A DNA stretch of 64,000 nt, taken from Candidatus Calescibacterium sp. (GTDB taxonomy: Bacteria > Calescibacteriota > Calescibacteriia > Calescibacteriales > Calescibacteriaceae). Each line of letters begins with the position of its first letter. The first letter of the stretch is position 1. The stretch lies in NCBI GenBank assembly GCA_025060505.1, contig JANXBU010000012.1, forward strand, positions 1 to 64,000, read 5' to 3'. A program made the translations under genes and the position numbers. The notes below the pieces were generated by a model. The model searched no databases, was not told the origin of the DNA, and was given only the letters and a program-made list of their open reading frames with translations. Positions 28,673-37,043 of the stretch are shown here, in pieces.

Positions 28673-29824
28673 CTAAACAGAAACTCTTGCTAATATTTCT
28701 GCTGCTCTATCTATTTGATTTGTAGTAAGAGATATTCTTACAAAACCTTCTCCGCCATCACCGAAGCCAACTCCGGGAGTCAGAATTACTCCATATTTTT
28801 CAATCAGCATCTTTGCAAATTCTCTTGAATCTCCTCCACATTTTATCCATATATAAAATGTAGCTTCCGGATCTCTGAATTTAAAACCAGCTTTTCTAAG
28901 AACCGGAACAATTTTCTCTTTTCTGCTTCTATATTCTTCTCTTATTGCTGGAACTATCTTGTCATAGTTTTCAAGAGCAACTTTTGCAGACATCTGAACT
29001 GCCCGGAAAACTCCAGAATCTGTATTCGTCTTAACTTTTCTCAAAGCAGAAATAACTTCCTTGTTGCCAATCGCCATACCAACACGCCATCCAGCCATAG
29101 AAAACGTCTTTGAAAAAGAATGAAATTCAACAGCTGGAACAGATTTATCTTTCACCGCTTGAAAAAAAGAAATAGGTTTTTTGTTTTCATCAAAGTATAT
29201 CTCTGAATAGGCAAGATCAACTGCAACAACAAACCCATACTTTTTGGAATAAAAAGCTATTTTTTTGTAGTACTCCTCATCGGCACAAGCTGCCGTTGGA
29301 TTATTCGGATAACATATCCAGAGCATCTTTGCATTCAAAAGAACATCAGAAGGAACAGATTCTATATCAAGCAAAAAATCTTTCTCTTCCCTCAAAAAAA
29401 CATCATAGACCTTACCACCACAAAATCTTGACCAAATAGAATATACAGGATAAGCTGGATTCGGACAAATAACAGTATCCCCTGAATCAACAAAAGCAAG
29501 ATGAATATGCGCAATTCCTTCCTTTGAACCTATAAGAACAACTGCTTCATCGGGAGAAAAATCAACACCAAATCTCTTGGCATACCAGCTCACAAACTCT
29601 TTTCTAAAAGAGACATCACCTTCGTAAGATGGATACCTGTGGTTTTGTGGATTACTCGCTTCCTCAACCAGCTTCTGCACTACTATACTATGAGTAGGAA
29701 GATCCGGATCCCCTATTCCAAGATCTATTATCTCCTTTCCCTCTTCAATTTTTCTTCTCTTTATTTCATCAAGTTCTGCGAAAAGATACTTTGGTATTGA
29801 CTCTATTCTCGTAGATAATTTCAT
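28673..29824 (-). CDS. dapL: LL-diaminopimelate aminotransferase-like, PLP class I
   Basis: 383 residues, typical for class I aminotransferases. The PLP Lys is in FHSFSKTFSMAGWRVG; other motifs are IDLGIGDPDLPTH, NPAYPVY, YPNNPTAA and the C-terminal FVRISLT. The GIGDPDLPTH and HSFSKTF forms are those of DapL, which converts tetrahydrodipicolinate to LL-DAP in one step in lysine and cell-wall synthesis. Close relatives include alanine and aspartate transaminases, so substrate is inferred. Single gene converging on rplA. Confidence 0.82.
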   Translation of the reverse strand: MKLSTRIESIPKYLFAELDEIKRRKIEEGKEIIDLGIGDPDLPTHSIVVQKLVEEASNPQNHRYPSYEGDVSFRKEFVSWYAKRFGVDFSPDEAVVLIGSKEGIAHIHLAFVDSGDTVICPNPAYPVYSIWSRFCGGKVYDVFLREEKDFLLDIESVPSDVLLNAKMLWICYPNNPTAACADEEYYKKIAFYSKKYGFVVAVDLAYSEIYFDENKKPISFFQAVKDKSVPAVEFHSFSKTFSMAGWRVGMAIGNKEVISALRKVKTNTDSGVFRAVQMSAKVALENYDKIVPAIREEYRSRKEKIVPVLRKAGFKFRDPEATFYIWIKCGGDSREFAKMLIEKYGVILTPGVGFGDGGEGFVRISLTTNQIDRAAEILARVSV

Positions 29825-30288
29825 AATGTCTTTTGTATTGCTTGCAAATTAGAATGAGATTTTAATCAGATAATTTTGGCAAAAATCAGAGTTATAAAGT
29901 AAGGCTATGACGAACTATATACAATGAATGTATATTTCATAATGAATAAAAAAAGATCTTGGGACCCATCGGCAATTCTATTTCTCGCAAACAGCTGGTA
30001 TTCTCAAAAATATTTGTGGAAATTTCAGTATACTTTATCAACTAGTTGAATCAATTTATTATTCCTTCCCATACCAAGCTAAGCAAAAGAAACATAAAAA
30101 TTCTCTGATGTGATTTGAGAAACAATTTGAGCTGAAAATTCTTGATTGCAATACACAGAGCCCTGTACGAATTATTATACTTAAAGTAGATGGCAAGATT
30201 GAGTAGAATATTCAGCACAGAAGGGGAAAGGTCTGGAACAAAAAAATACACAAAATGTAAAAGGAACTTAACTAAAACATTGTCCTGC
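29825..30288. other. non-coding or decayed stretch upstream of dapL and of the broken zinc-ribbon gene
   Basis: Contains ATTTTGGCAAAAATCAG (29873-29889, also at 17443-17459). From about 30110 to 30288 the plus strand shows short coding-like runs in changing frames (FEKQFELKILDCNTQSPVR, then MARLSRIFSTEGERSGTKKY ending in KCKRN), which may be further remains of the decayed cluster that follows. No intact gene. Confidence 0.4.
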
Positions 30289-30745
30289 ATGAGTTAAAAG
30301 GAATCCACATTATATCAACGAAAAAACATGTCCGAAGTGCATATGTTCATGACAAGTTTGTGTTCTGCCCTTTGGTGTCGTAAAAAATTGATGTCTTCAA
30401 GCAAAACAATTATCAGACCAATAAGAAGACTTAGAGAATGGAAAATAACTGATTTCTGTCCAATTTGCTCAGGCGCTATACCAGATTATGCTATATAATC
30501 TCCCTGGTGCGGTAGCAAATTCTTTCAACCAAAAGTAAAAACTCGATTCAAATTGAGATGCACAAAATGTCAAAAATCTATGAATTATGAATGGGAATTC
30601 TGCCCAAGATGTGGTTCAGATATATCTGGTTCAAAAGAACTACGATCTGGATACATGCAAATACATACTTGAATCAATAGGAAATAAAAGATCACAACTG
30701 GAAATTCATATTGAGAAAAATGAAATCAAAATCACACAAAAATAA
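30289..30745 (+). pseudogene. broken multi-zinc-ribbon protein gene
   Basis: Reading across frames gives one continuous protein: an ATG at 30289 (deleting one T in ATGAGTTAAAAGG restores MSKRNPHYINEKTCPKC), a frame change near 30340 giving VHDKFVFCP, another giving RKKLMSSSKTIIRPIRRL and ITDFCPICSGAIPDYAI, a TAA, then SPWCGSKFFQ, KLRCTKCQKSMNYEWEFCPRCGSDI, and a last frame change to YDLDTCKYILESIGN ending at TAA 30745. The repeated CPxC/CxxC pairs are double zinc ribbons. At least three frame changes and one stop are present, so it is a pseudogene unless the assembly is faulty. Function of the parent is unknown. Confidence 0.7.
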
Positions 30746-31101
30746 AGCTGGTAGATCTATATATCCTCTACAACCATTCGTCATAAATTCATATCGTATA
30801 GATAAAGACCCGACACAAGCTATCAGTCTTACACGAAATAGGACACTCCCTTTAGTCAATATACTATAAAATATTTTGTAGATTAAAGAAATTCAAAAAA
30901 TTTTTTGGTCTTAGTGAAGAAGAACTACAAAAAGGAAAGGTTCAATGCGTATCAAAAAGAAGAAAAATAGGTAAAATATCTGCTGGAACAACAAGATATG
31001 AGAATTTTGCAGAAACATTTTCAAGATACTCTTTTGTTCATGGAGAAAAAGGAGCATTACTTATATGGCATTTTATAAACCTTAATAGAAATATGAACTA
31101 A
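30720..31101 (+). pseudogene. broken small gene of unknown function
   Basis: Starts with an ATG at 30720 overlapping the end of the zinc-ribbon pseudogene, as in a coupled operon. The first frame reads MKSKSHKNKAGRSIYPLQPF and continues through INSYRIDKDPTQAISLTRNR to NIL and a TAA near 30870. Shifting one base at that point gives a clean continuation, YYKIFCRLKKFKKFFGLSEE, then KVQCVSKRRKIGKISAGTTR to FINLNRNMN and TAA at 31101. One frameshift is enough to explain it. Basic protein of about 125 residues; no family recognised. Confidence 0.55.
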
Positions 31102-31135
31102 GCAAAAGGATATATTTACACTCACAGTAAAAGAA

Positions 31136-31306
31136 ATGAAATTATACGACAGAATAAATGAGGATATAATAATTCTCATGAAAAAGTTTGATCTGATTGG
31201 TGAACTTGTAGAACTCATAAAAAGATATCAGAAAAGTAAAATAGTAAAATCTGAAATAAGTTTCTTCAAAAAATTTCAGATGAGAGCGCATCTATTTAGA
31301 AACTAA
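31136..31306 (+). CDS. small hypothetical ORF in the decayed cluster
   Basis: 56 residues from the ATG at 31136, Lys/Ile-rich and helical (MKLYDRINEDIIILMKKFDL to the basic end MRAHLFRN). In-frame codons run a little upstream of the ATG without a stop. It may be an intact small gene or the 3' remnant of a longer one from the same decayed cluster. No family recognised and no Shine-Dalgarno seen. Confidence 0.35.
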   Translation: MKLYDRINEDIIILMKKFDLIGELVELIKRYQKSKIVKSEISFFKKFQMRAHLFRN

Positions 31307-31343
31307 TTGAGTTCAAAATCACAATAAAAATCTGCAAACTCAT

Positions 31344-31366
31344 TATAATAACTGAATAAACGGAGG
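31344..31366 (+). promoter_or_regulatory. -10 box and ribosome site of the ThDP lyase operon
   Basis: TATAAT at 31344-31349 is a perfect -10 element, but no -35 sits at standard distance. GGAGGT at 31362-31367 is a strong Shine-Dalgarno seven bases before the ATG at 31374. With so short a leader, transcription would start close to the ribosome site, so the -10 call is tentative; the ribosome site is solid. Confidence 0.4.
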
Positions 31367-31373
31367 TAATAAC

Positions 31374-33002
31374 ATGACAGGAGGAAGATTAGTTGGCAAG
31401 ATAATATCGAGATACGGGGTAAAGCATCTCCATACTCTGTGTGGCGGACACATAATGGAGATATACGAAGGATGTGCAGACTACGGAGTGCGCGTTGTAG
31501 ACTACAGACACGAGCAAGCAGCAGTTTTCGCAGCAGATGCAGCTGGAAGAGTTTCTGGAATTCCGGGAGTTGCGGCGGTGACAGCTGGTCCCGGTGTAAT
31601 GAACGCAGTTACTTCTGTTGCAAATTCCTGGAGAGCTCAAACTCCCATGATAGTTATAGGAGGACAAGCTCCCATATTTTTCAGAGGTAAAGGCGCACTG
31701 CAGGAGATGGATCATATTGAAGTTATGAAACCGATTACAAAATGGTCGGCTCAGGTTCCGGATACAAAATCTATACCAGATTATCTTTCAAGAGCTTTTT
31801 CCGCAGCTATGGATGGGGTTCCCGGACCAGTTTATCTTGAAATGCCAATGGATATTCTTTTCAATCCATCAGATGATCTTGAAGCTCTGGAATACTCTTT
31901 CAGAAGACCCGAGTGTTCCGATAAAACCGCGAGAGAAATAAAAGAGGCTATAAAGTCGTCAAAAAGACCTGTTCTCATAATAGGAGCCCAAGCACTCTGG
32001 TCAAAATATAAAGGAGAAATCAGGAAAATATGTGAGAAACTCGGAATACCCGTTTTTCTGAACAGCTTTGCAAGAGGATCACTTGGTAAGAACCATCCAC
32101 TGAATTTCAGATTTTGTAGGAAACAAGCACTTGAAAAAGCAGATCTTGTAATTTTAGCTGGAACACCTCTTGATTTCAGATTTGATTACGGAAGACAGAT
32201 AAACGATGAAGCTTTTCTTATAAGACTTGATCTTGACCCATCTGAACTCAAAAGAAACAGAGAAGGAAGAATCTCTGAGGTATGTGACCCTGTTTCTGCT
32301 CTTTACAAAGTTTCACAAATAGCAGACTGGCAACCAACAACATTTTCAGAATGGATAAAAGAACTGAATTCCTTTGAAGAATCTAGAATCAACAAGAACA
32401 TAACAGAAGCAACCTCAGATGCGAAACCAGTAAATCCATTGCGACTTTGCAAAGAACTCGCAGATTTCATAGAGGAACTTGGAGAAAAAGTGATAATTGT
32501 GGGAGATGGTGGAGACATAGTTGGTTCGGCGGCTTACTTTGTTAAACCCACACACATTGGTGGATGGCTTGATCCTGGACCGCTTGGGACACTTGGAGTT
32601 GGAGCTCCATTTGCAATAGGTGCAAAACTTGAAAAGCCAGATTATGACGTATTTGTCATATTCGGCGATGGAGCTTTCGGGCTCAATGGATTTGAATACG
32701 ATACAGCAATAAGGCTCAGAATACCCTTCGTTGGAGTCATCGGGAACGACGCAGCCTGGACACAGATAAAGCGTGCCCAGGTTCCAATGTATGGACGCGC
32801 AATTGCAACAGATCTCGATTTTGTAAGATACGATAAAGTCGTAGAGGCTCTCGGAGGCTTTGGATCATATGTGGAAGATCCTCAGAATATAAGGAAAGAA
32901 CTTGAGAAGGCTCTGAATTTCTCAAGAAAAGAAAATAAACCGTCCGTTGTGAATGTCAAAATAGGAGAAACGGAATTCAGAAAAGGATCCATCTCAATGT
33001 AA
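31374..33002 (+). CDS. ThDP-dependent lyase, acetolactate synthase / 2-hydroxyacyl-CoA lyase-like
   Basis: 542 residues with the three domains of the POX/ALS family. The catalytic Glu is in VDYRHEQAAVFAADAAGRVSG; the ThDP/Mg motif is GDGAFGLNGFEYDTAIR up to GNDAAW. GGQAPIFFRGKGALQEMDH matches the ALS/oxalyl-CoA decarboxylase type. It cleaves or ligates 2-oxo or 2-hydroxyacyl substrates through a ThDP carbanion. The absence of ilvN/ilvC nearby and the company of an acyl-CoA hydratase favour a hydroxyacyl-CoA lyase or oxalyl-CoA decarboxylase-like role over branched-chain synthesis. It heads a tight plus-strand run: two bases to the next ATG. Confidence 0.8.
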   Translation: MTGGRLVGKIISRYGVKHLHTLCGGHIMEIYEGCADYGVRVVDYRHEQAAVFAADAAGRVSGIPGVAAVTAGPGVMNAVTSVANSWRAQTPMIVIGGQAPIFFRGKGALQEMDHIEVMKPITKWSAQVPDTKSIPDYLSRAFSAAMDGVPGPVYLEMPMDILFNPSDDLEALEYSFRRPECSDKTAREIKEAIKSSKRPVLIIGAQALWSKYKGEIRKICEKLGIPVFLNSFARGSLGKNHPLNFRFCRKQALEKADLVILAGTPLDFRFDYGRQINDEAFLIRLDLDPSELKRNREGRISEVCDPVSALYKVSQIADWQPTTFSEWIKELNSFEESRINKNITEATSDAKPVNPLRLCKELADFIEELGEKVIIVGDGGDIVGSAAYFVKPTHIGGWLDPGPLGTLGVGAPFAIGAKLEKPDYDVFVIFGDGAFGLNGFEYDTAIRLRIPFVGVIGNDAAWTQIKRAQVPMYGRAIATDLDFVRYDKVVEALGGFGSYVEDPQNIRKELEKALNFSRKENKPSVVNVKIGETEFRKGSISM

Positions 33003-33003
33003 T

Positions 33004-34932
33004 ATGAATATCAGATTCATTTTCGTTGTTCTATCTTTTGCGTTTATCTTAACTATATACGCAGAAGAAAAACTCCCAATCTCTAAGAAGATAATACCAG
33101 TGATAGATTTTGTGCGAAGAGCTCTGGAAGATTACTCCGGAGTAGAACTTGAACAAGCTCGCTACTTTTCAAGAAACTCAGAAATACATCCTACTATCTC
33201 TATTTTGCTGAAAGATCCCATTTACTCTCCAATATTCTTCACAAAAATACAAGATGCTTTGTTTGATAGAAGATCCACCAGTATCTTCTTCACTATATCG
33301 AGGCTTTCCGCAGAAATAAAAAGAATAGACCTTCTTCAAGATCCTTCACAAAAATATTTTGAACCTCCGCCGGATATGAAAAACATAAATTTTTATCAGG
33401 AGACAATAACTTACCCCGATACCATTTCTGCAATATACAGCTTGGCACTTTGTATAAATGAATCAGTAAATAATCTGAAATCTTTCATTGAAAGAAATAA
33501 AAAGTTCAGTGCTGAACCTCCAAAAGAACTGACCCACATATCAGAAATAGTTCTCAGACGCAGAATCAACCAGAAAGAAATAGAAAGCTTTCTTGAAAAC
33601 CTGAACACATCTTTTTATATAGTACTTCACTGCGTAAACAGAATGATCGCGAGTAAAAGCGTTCTATACCAAATAAAAAATACAACAAAACTTGAAGCTC
33701 TCGGAGTAAACATAGAAATACATTCCGGATCAGATGATTTTGTAGTTATATCAGATATTCCGACAATTATTGTAAATCTTGGTGGGAATGATTCCTACCT
33801 TTTTATAAGGTGGGATACTACACAGAAAAAAGAAAACATAACTCCATCTTCGCTTATAATCTTGGATTTTGGAGAAGGAAATGATAGATATTCATTTTAT
33901 GACCCGCAATCGTTGAGTCTGAACCTTATTTACGATGAAGGAGGAAACGACGAATACAACTGCAATATTGCATGCTTTGGTGGAGCGATTTTTTCTGCAG
34001 ATATGTTGATCGATCTTAAAGGAAATGACACATACAAAGCTCTTGGAGTATCACAAGGAGCAGGTATAGTTGGAACAGGGGTTTTAATTGACCTTGAAGG
34101 GAACGATGTTTATCAATCAATTGCTTTCTCTCAAGGCTTCGGAGGACTTGGCGGCGGAATTCTTGTAGACTATCAAGGAAATGACAAATATATACTCAAA
34201 AAAGGGAAGGAATTTCCATCATTTCAAGATAGAGAACACAACCTGAGCATGGGACAAGGCTGCGGAACAGGAATAAGAGCAGATTACATTGCAGGCTTTC
34301 AATCTATACCCGGAGGCGTCGGAATACTTTTTGATTTTTCAGGAAACGATTCTTACTCTGCCGAAGTATTCTCACAAGGATGCGGATACTGGTACGGAGC
34401 CGGTGTTCTTGGAGACATAGAAGGAAACGATGTTTATCAGGGCTATTGGTACTGTCAAGGTTCATCTGCTCATTTTGGAGCCGGTGTATTTTATGATCTT
34501 TCCGGAAATGATTCATACTTGTGCAACTTTCAAGCTCAGGGACACGGACACGACTTTGGAATAGGAGTTTTCCTTGATCACGACTCATCGGAAGATTCAG
34601 ATAGTTTCTTGTGCGATACCCGTTGTCTTGGAAGCGCTCATGCAAACGGTGTCTCGGTATTCATAAATCAAGGCGGATCAGATTCATACAAAGCTAACAG
34701 AATAGCTTTCGGCGATTCTCTTGTTGACCTTTACGAGAGAAAAGAACACTCAGTAAGACAGATAATGCCCACAAAAGGATTTTTTTTAGATATTGGAGGA
34801 CAAAATGATAAATTCTTTATAGGAGAAAAACAGATAACAAAAGATGAAGTTAAGTCAAATTGGTATTCAGGAGATCAGATGAAAAAATATATAGAAGAAA
34901 ACTACACAATAAGAAAATTTTATAAGTTTTGA
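33004..34932 (+). CDS. exported GND-repeat protein of unknown function
   Basis: 642 residues. A signal peptide (IRFIFVVLSFAFILTIYA) precedes a helical region (about 25-240) and then a strand-rich repeat region from about 260 to 605. The repeat is roughly G-x-L-x-D-x-x-GND-x-Y followed by x-SQGxG and a Gly-rich turn, about 22-25 residues; nine copies keep GNDxY (for example LKGNDTYKA, LEGNDVYQS, LSGNDSYLC). The Asn-Asp turns recall Ca-binding RTX-like or beta-helix repeats, though the RTX nonamer itself is absent. It sits between a ThDP lyase and an acyl-CoA hydratase with 1- and 3-base gaps, so it is co-transcribed, but no shared function is evident. Confidence 0.7.
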   Translation: MNIRFIFVVLSFAFILTIYAEEKLPISKKIIPVIDFVRRALEDYSGVELEQARYFSRNSEIHPTISILLKDPIYSPIFFTKIQDALFDRRSTSIFFTISRLSAEIKRIDLLQDPSQKYFEPPPDMKNINFYQETITYPDTISAIYSLALCINESVNNLKSFIERNKKFSAEPPKELTHISEIVLRRRINQKEIESFLENLNTSFYIVLHCVNRMIASKSVLYQIKNTTKLEALGVNIEIHSGSDDFVVISDIPTIIVNLGGNDSYLFIRWDTTQKKENITPSSLIILDFGEGNDRYSFYDPQSLSLNLIYDEGGNDEYNCNIACFGGAIFSADMLIDLKGNDTYKALGVSQGAGIVGTGVLIDLEGNDVYQSIAFSQGFGGLGGGILVDYQGNDKYILKKGKEFPSFQDREHNLSMGQGCGTGIRADYIAGFQSIPGGVGILFDFSGNDSYSAEVFSQGCGYWYGAGVLGDIEGNDVYQGYWYCQGSSAHFGAGVFYDLSGNDSYLCNFQAQGHGHDFGIGVFLDHDSSEDSDSFLCDTRCLGSAHANGVSVFINQGGSDSYKANRIAFGDSLVDLYERKEHSVRQIMPTKGFFLDIGGQNDKFFIGEKQITKDEVKSNWYSGDQMKKYIEENYTIRKFYKF

Positions 34933-34935
34933 ACT

Positions 34936-35700
34936 ATGGAAAGAGTGAAAATTACACAAGAAGAACAAGGATTTCGGATAACATTGTCAAACCCCAAAAA
35001 GAAAAACGCAATAGATGAAAAAATGATAGACGAAATAACTCATTTTTTCTCATCAGACCGAAATAAATTTTCTGGGAAGAATTTCGTAGTTCTTGAAGGC
35101 GAAGGTGATATATTCTGCTCTGGCGGAGATCTCAATTGGATGCTTGAAAAAGGTCAGTCAGACCTTGATACAAACATTATTGACGCTATAAAACTTGCTC
35201 ATATGTACAAAAGTATTTGGGATTGTCCGATCCCAGTTGTTCTGAAACTTCTGGGTGGAGCATGGGGCGGAGGAGTTGGATTCATTGCAGTATCAGATAT
35301 AGTGATAGCACAAAAAAATGCAAAAATAAGACTACCAGAGGTAAAAATCGGGCTAGTTCCAGCAGTCATATCTGTATTTCTTATAAGAAAAATTGGTCTT
35401 TCAAGGTTTCTTGACTTAGCACTTCTAGCGAGAGAAATCTCAGCAGAAGAAGGAGAAAAATTCGGTCTGGTAAACTACACCGTTCCAAAAGAAAAAGTTG
35501 AAAAAATAACAAACAAAATCGTAACAGAGCTTATACAAACTCCATCCTATGCACTTGAATCAACAAAAAAGCTTTCAAGACTTGTTGTAAATGAAAGCAT
35601 TGAATCTGGAATGAAGCATGCAGCTGAACAAATAGCTCAAGCAAGAGCTAATCCAGAAACACAGAAAAAATTGATCTCGTTCTTACAGAAAAAGAAATAA
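34936..35700 (+). CDS. enoyl-CoA hydratase family, methylglutaconyl-CoA hydratase-like
   Basis: 254 residues, full crotonase length. The oxyanion-hole segments are GDIFCSGGDLNWM and GGAWGGGVGFIAVSD; the catalytic Glu is in RLPEVKIGLVPAVIS. The other Glu of classical hydratases (in GGGCEL) is missing here, as GGGVGF; that form and GLVPAVIS fit methylglutaconyl-CoA hydratase (LiuC/AUH type) of leucine breakdown. It follows the GND-repeat gene by three bases. No other leucine-degradation gene is nearby, so the substrate is an inference. Confidence 0.8.
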   Translation: MERVKITQEEQGFRITLSNPKKKNAIDEKMIDEITHFFSSDRNKFSGKNFVVLEGEGDIFCSGGDLNWMLEKGQSDLDTNIIDAIKLAHMYKSIWDCPIPVVLKLLGGAWGGGVGFIAVSDIVIAQKNAKIRLPEVKIGLVPAVISVFLIRKIGLSRFLDLALLAREISAEEGEKFGLVNYTVPKEKVEKITNKIVTELIQTPSYALESTKKLSRLVVNESIESGMKHAAEQIAQARANPETQKKLISFLQKKK

Positions 35701-36001
35701 TCTGACCTGTTGCTAATCTTGTATAAAAATATGGAATTCAAAAATAAATGAGTCAGAACTCTATAACAGAAACAAAGCATAAATAACATAAAAATTCTGA
35801 GTTTGAAAACAGTTTGAAAGCATACTACACAAAACTTCTTATAATCATACAAAAAATGTTTGAATCCATCTGTTTTGCTCAAAAGAAAACGAATGGATGC
35901 TATCAATGCAAAAATGCTTTGTCGCAAAATACTTTCTGGGAACCGCATTCAGAAATCCCTAAAAGCTCATCGCGCGAACAGAGCAAATAAAAATTTACAT
36001 T
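35701..36001. other. intergenic stretch, no gene seen
   Basis: About 300 AT-rich bases between the hydratase stop and the TRAP receptor start. No repeat, RNA fold or convincing promoter recognised, and no frame that looks coding. Confidence 0.35.
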
Positions 36002-37024
36002 TTGTGGAAAATTTTGATTTATCGTATTAAATTCAAGATTATGATAATACAGACAATAGCCACAACAATAGTTTTATCTTTCACATTAAAGTTCGGAGCA
36101 TTATCACCTGAGGGAAGCTCTTATATGAACATTGCAAACCAGCTCAAAAACGATTTTGAGAAATATACAGAAGGAAAAGTAAAAATAGCTTGGTACGCTG
36201 GAGGAGTTATGGGAGATGAACCAGAGATGGTAAGGAAAATAAGGATGGGACAACTCCATGGCGGAGGATTCACAGGATATGGACTTGGAGCAATAGATGG
36301 AATAGTGAGAATGATGGAACTACCCGGATTGTTTAAAAGCTATGATGAATTTTATCATGCTCTGAAAATACTTGAACCCGAAATAAAACAAAAGTTCAAT
36401 GAAAAAGGTTTTGAACTTCTCGCATATTTCCCCATAGGTTTTGTTTACATATTTTCACAAAAGGAAATAAATAAGTTGGATGATTTCAATGGAGTAAAAC
36501 TTTGGGTATGGGCGGGAGATCCAGTTGCAGGAGAATTAGCGCAATCTCTGAGAGGTTATGCACAACTTGTAAACCTCTCAATAGCAGATGTCCTGACTGG
36601 ACTTCAAACAGGAATGATAAATTCTTTCTATAACCTACCTTATGGAGCTATGGCTCTACAATGGACAAACCATACAAAATACATGCTTGATTATCCTGTG
36701 ACTCTCGCAACAGGTGGAGTCGTAATAAGCACAAAAGCTCTGGAAAAACTTACAGAAGATCAAAGAAAATATCTGAAAGAACTTATACAAAAAAGATTTC
36801 AGGAAGCATCCAGAGCTCTCGTTCAAGAAAATGAAAAAGCAATTGAAGAGTTCAAAAAGAAAGGTATAAAATTTACAAGAGTTGATGAGAATTCGCCAGA
36901 AATAAAGAAGCTTTTGGAAGTATTCAAGAAAGTCCATGAAAAATTCAAAGGAGAACTGTATTCATCACAAGCATACGATAAACTTATGAAAATAATTGAA
37001 GATTACAGGAAAACTAAAAAATAG
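36002..37024 (+). CDS. TRAP transporter solute receptor (DctP family)
   Basis: 340 residues from a TTG at 36002. An ATG at 36041 is also possible, but the longer form gives a basic n-region (RIKFK) before the hydrophobic core, a better signal peptide. The mature part begins TLKFGALSPEGSSY, the usual DctP start, followed by VKIAWYAGGVMGDEPEMVRK, GVKLWVWAGDPV with the Arg-binding region, and the helical C-terminus. It binds an organic acid in the periplasm for Na+/H+-driven uptake. No dctQ or dctM permease gene lies next to it, so its membrane partner must be elsewhere. Confidence 0.85.
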   Translation: MWKILIYRIKFKIMIIQTIATTIVLSFTLKFGALSPEGSSYMNIANQLKNDFEKYTEGKVKIAWYAGGVMGDEPEMVRKIRMGQLHGGGFTGYGLGAIDGIVRMMELPGLFKSYDEFYHALKILEPEIKQKFNEKGFELLAYFPIGFVYIFSQKEINKLDDFNGVKLWVWAGDPVAGELAQSLRGYAQLVNLSIADVLTGLQTGMINSFYNLPYGAMALQWTNHTKYMLDYPVTLATGGVVISTKALEKLTEDQRKYLKELIQKRFQEASRALVQENEKAIEEFKKKGIKFTRVDENSPEIKKLLEVFKKVHEKFKGELYSSQAYDKLMKIIEDYRKTKK

Positions 37025-37043
37025 TCTCCTGAAAAATCCCCGA

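Noticed and set aside
30051-30290. Minus-strand 79-codon hydrophobic open frame
   Set aside because: It lies opposite plus-strand coding-like remnants of the decayed cluster and shows no domain or ribosome site.
31374-33002. Acetolactate synthase (ilvB) of branched-chain synthesis
   Set aside because: No ilvN or ilvC adjoins it and the neighbours are acyl-CoA and export genes; kept as a broader ThDP lyase call.
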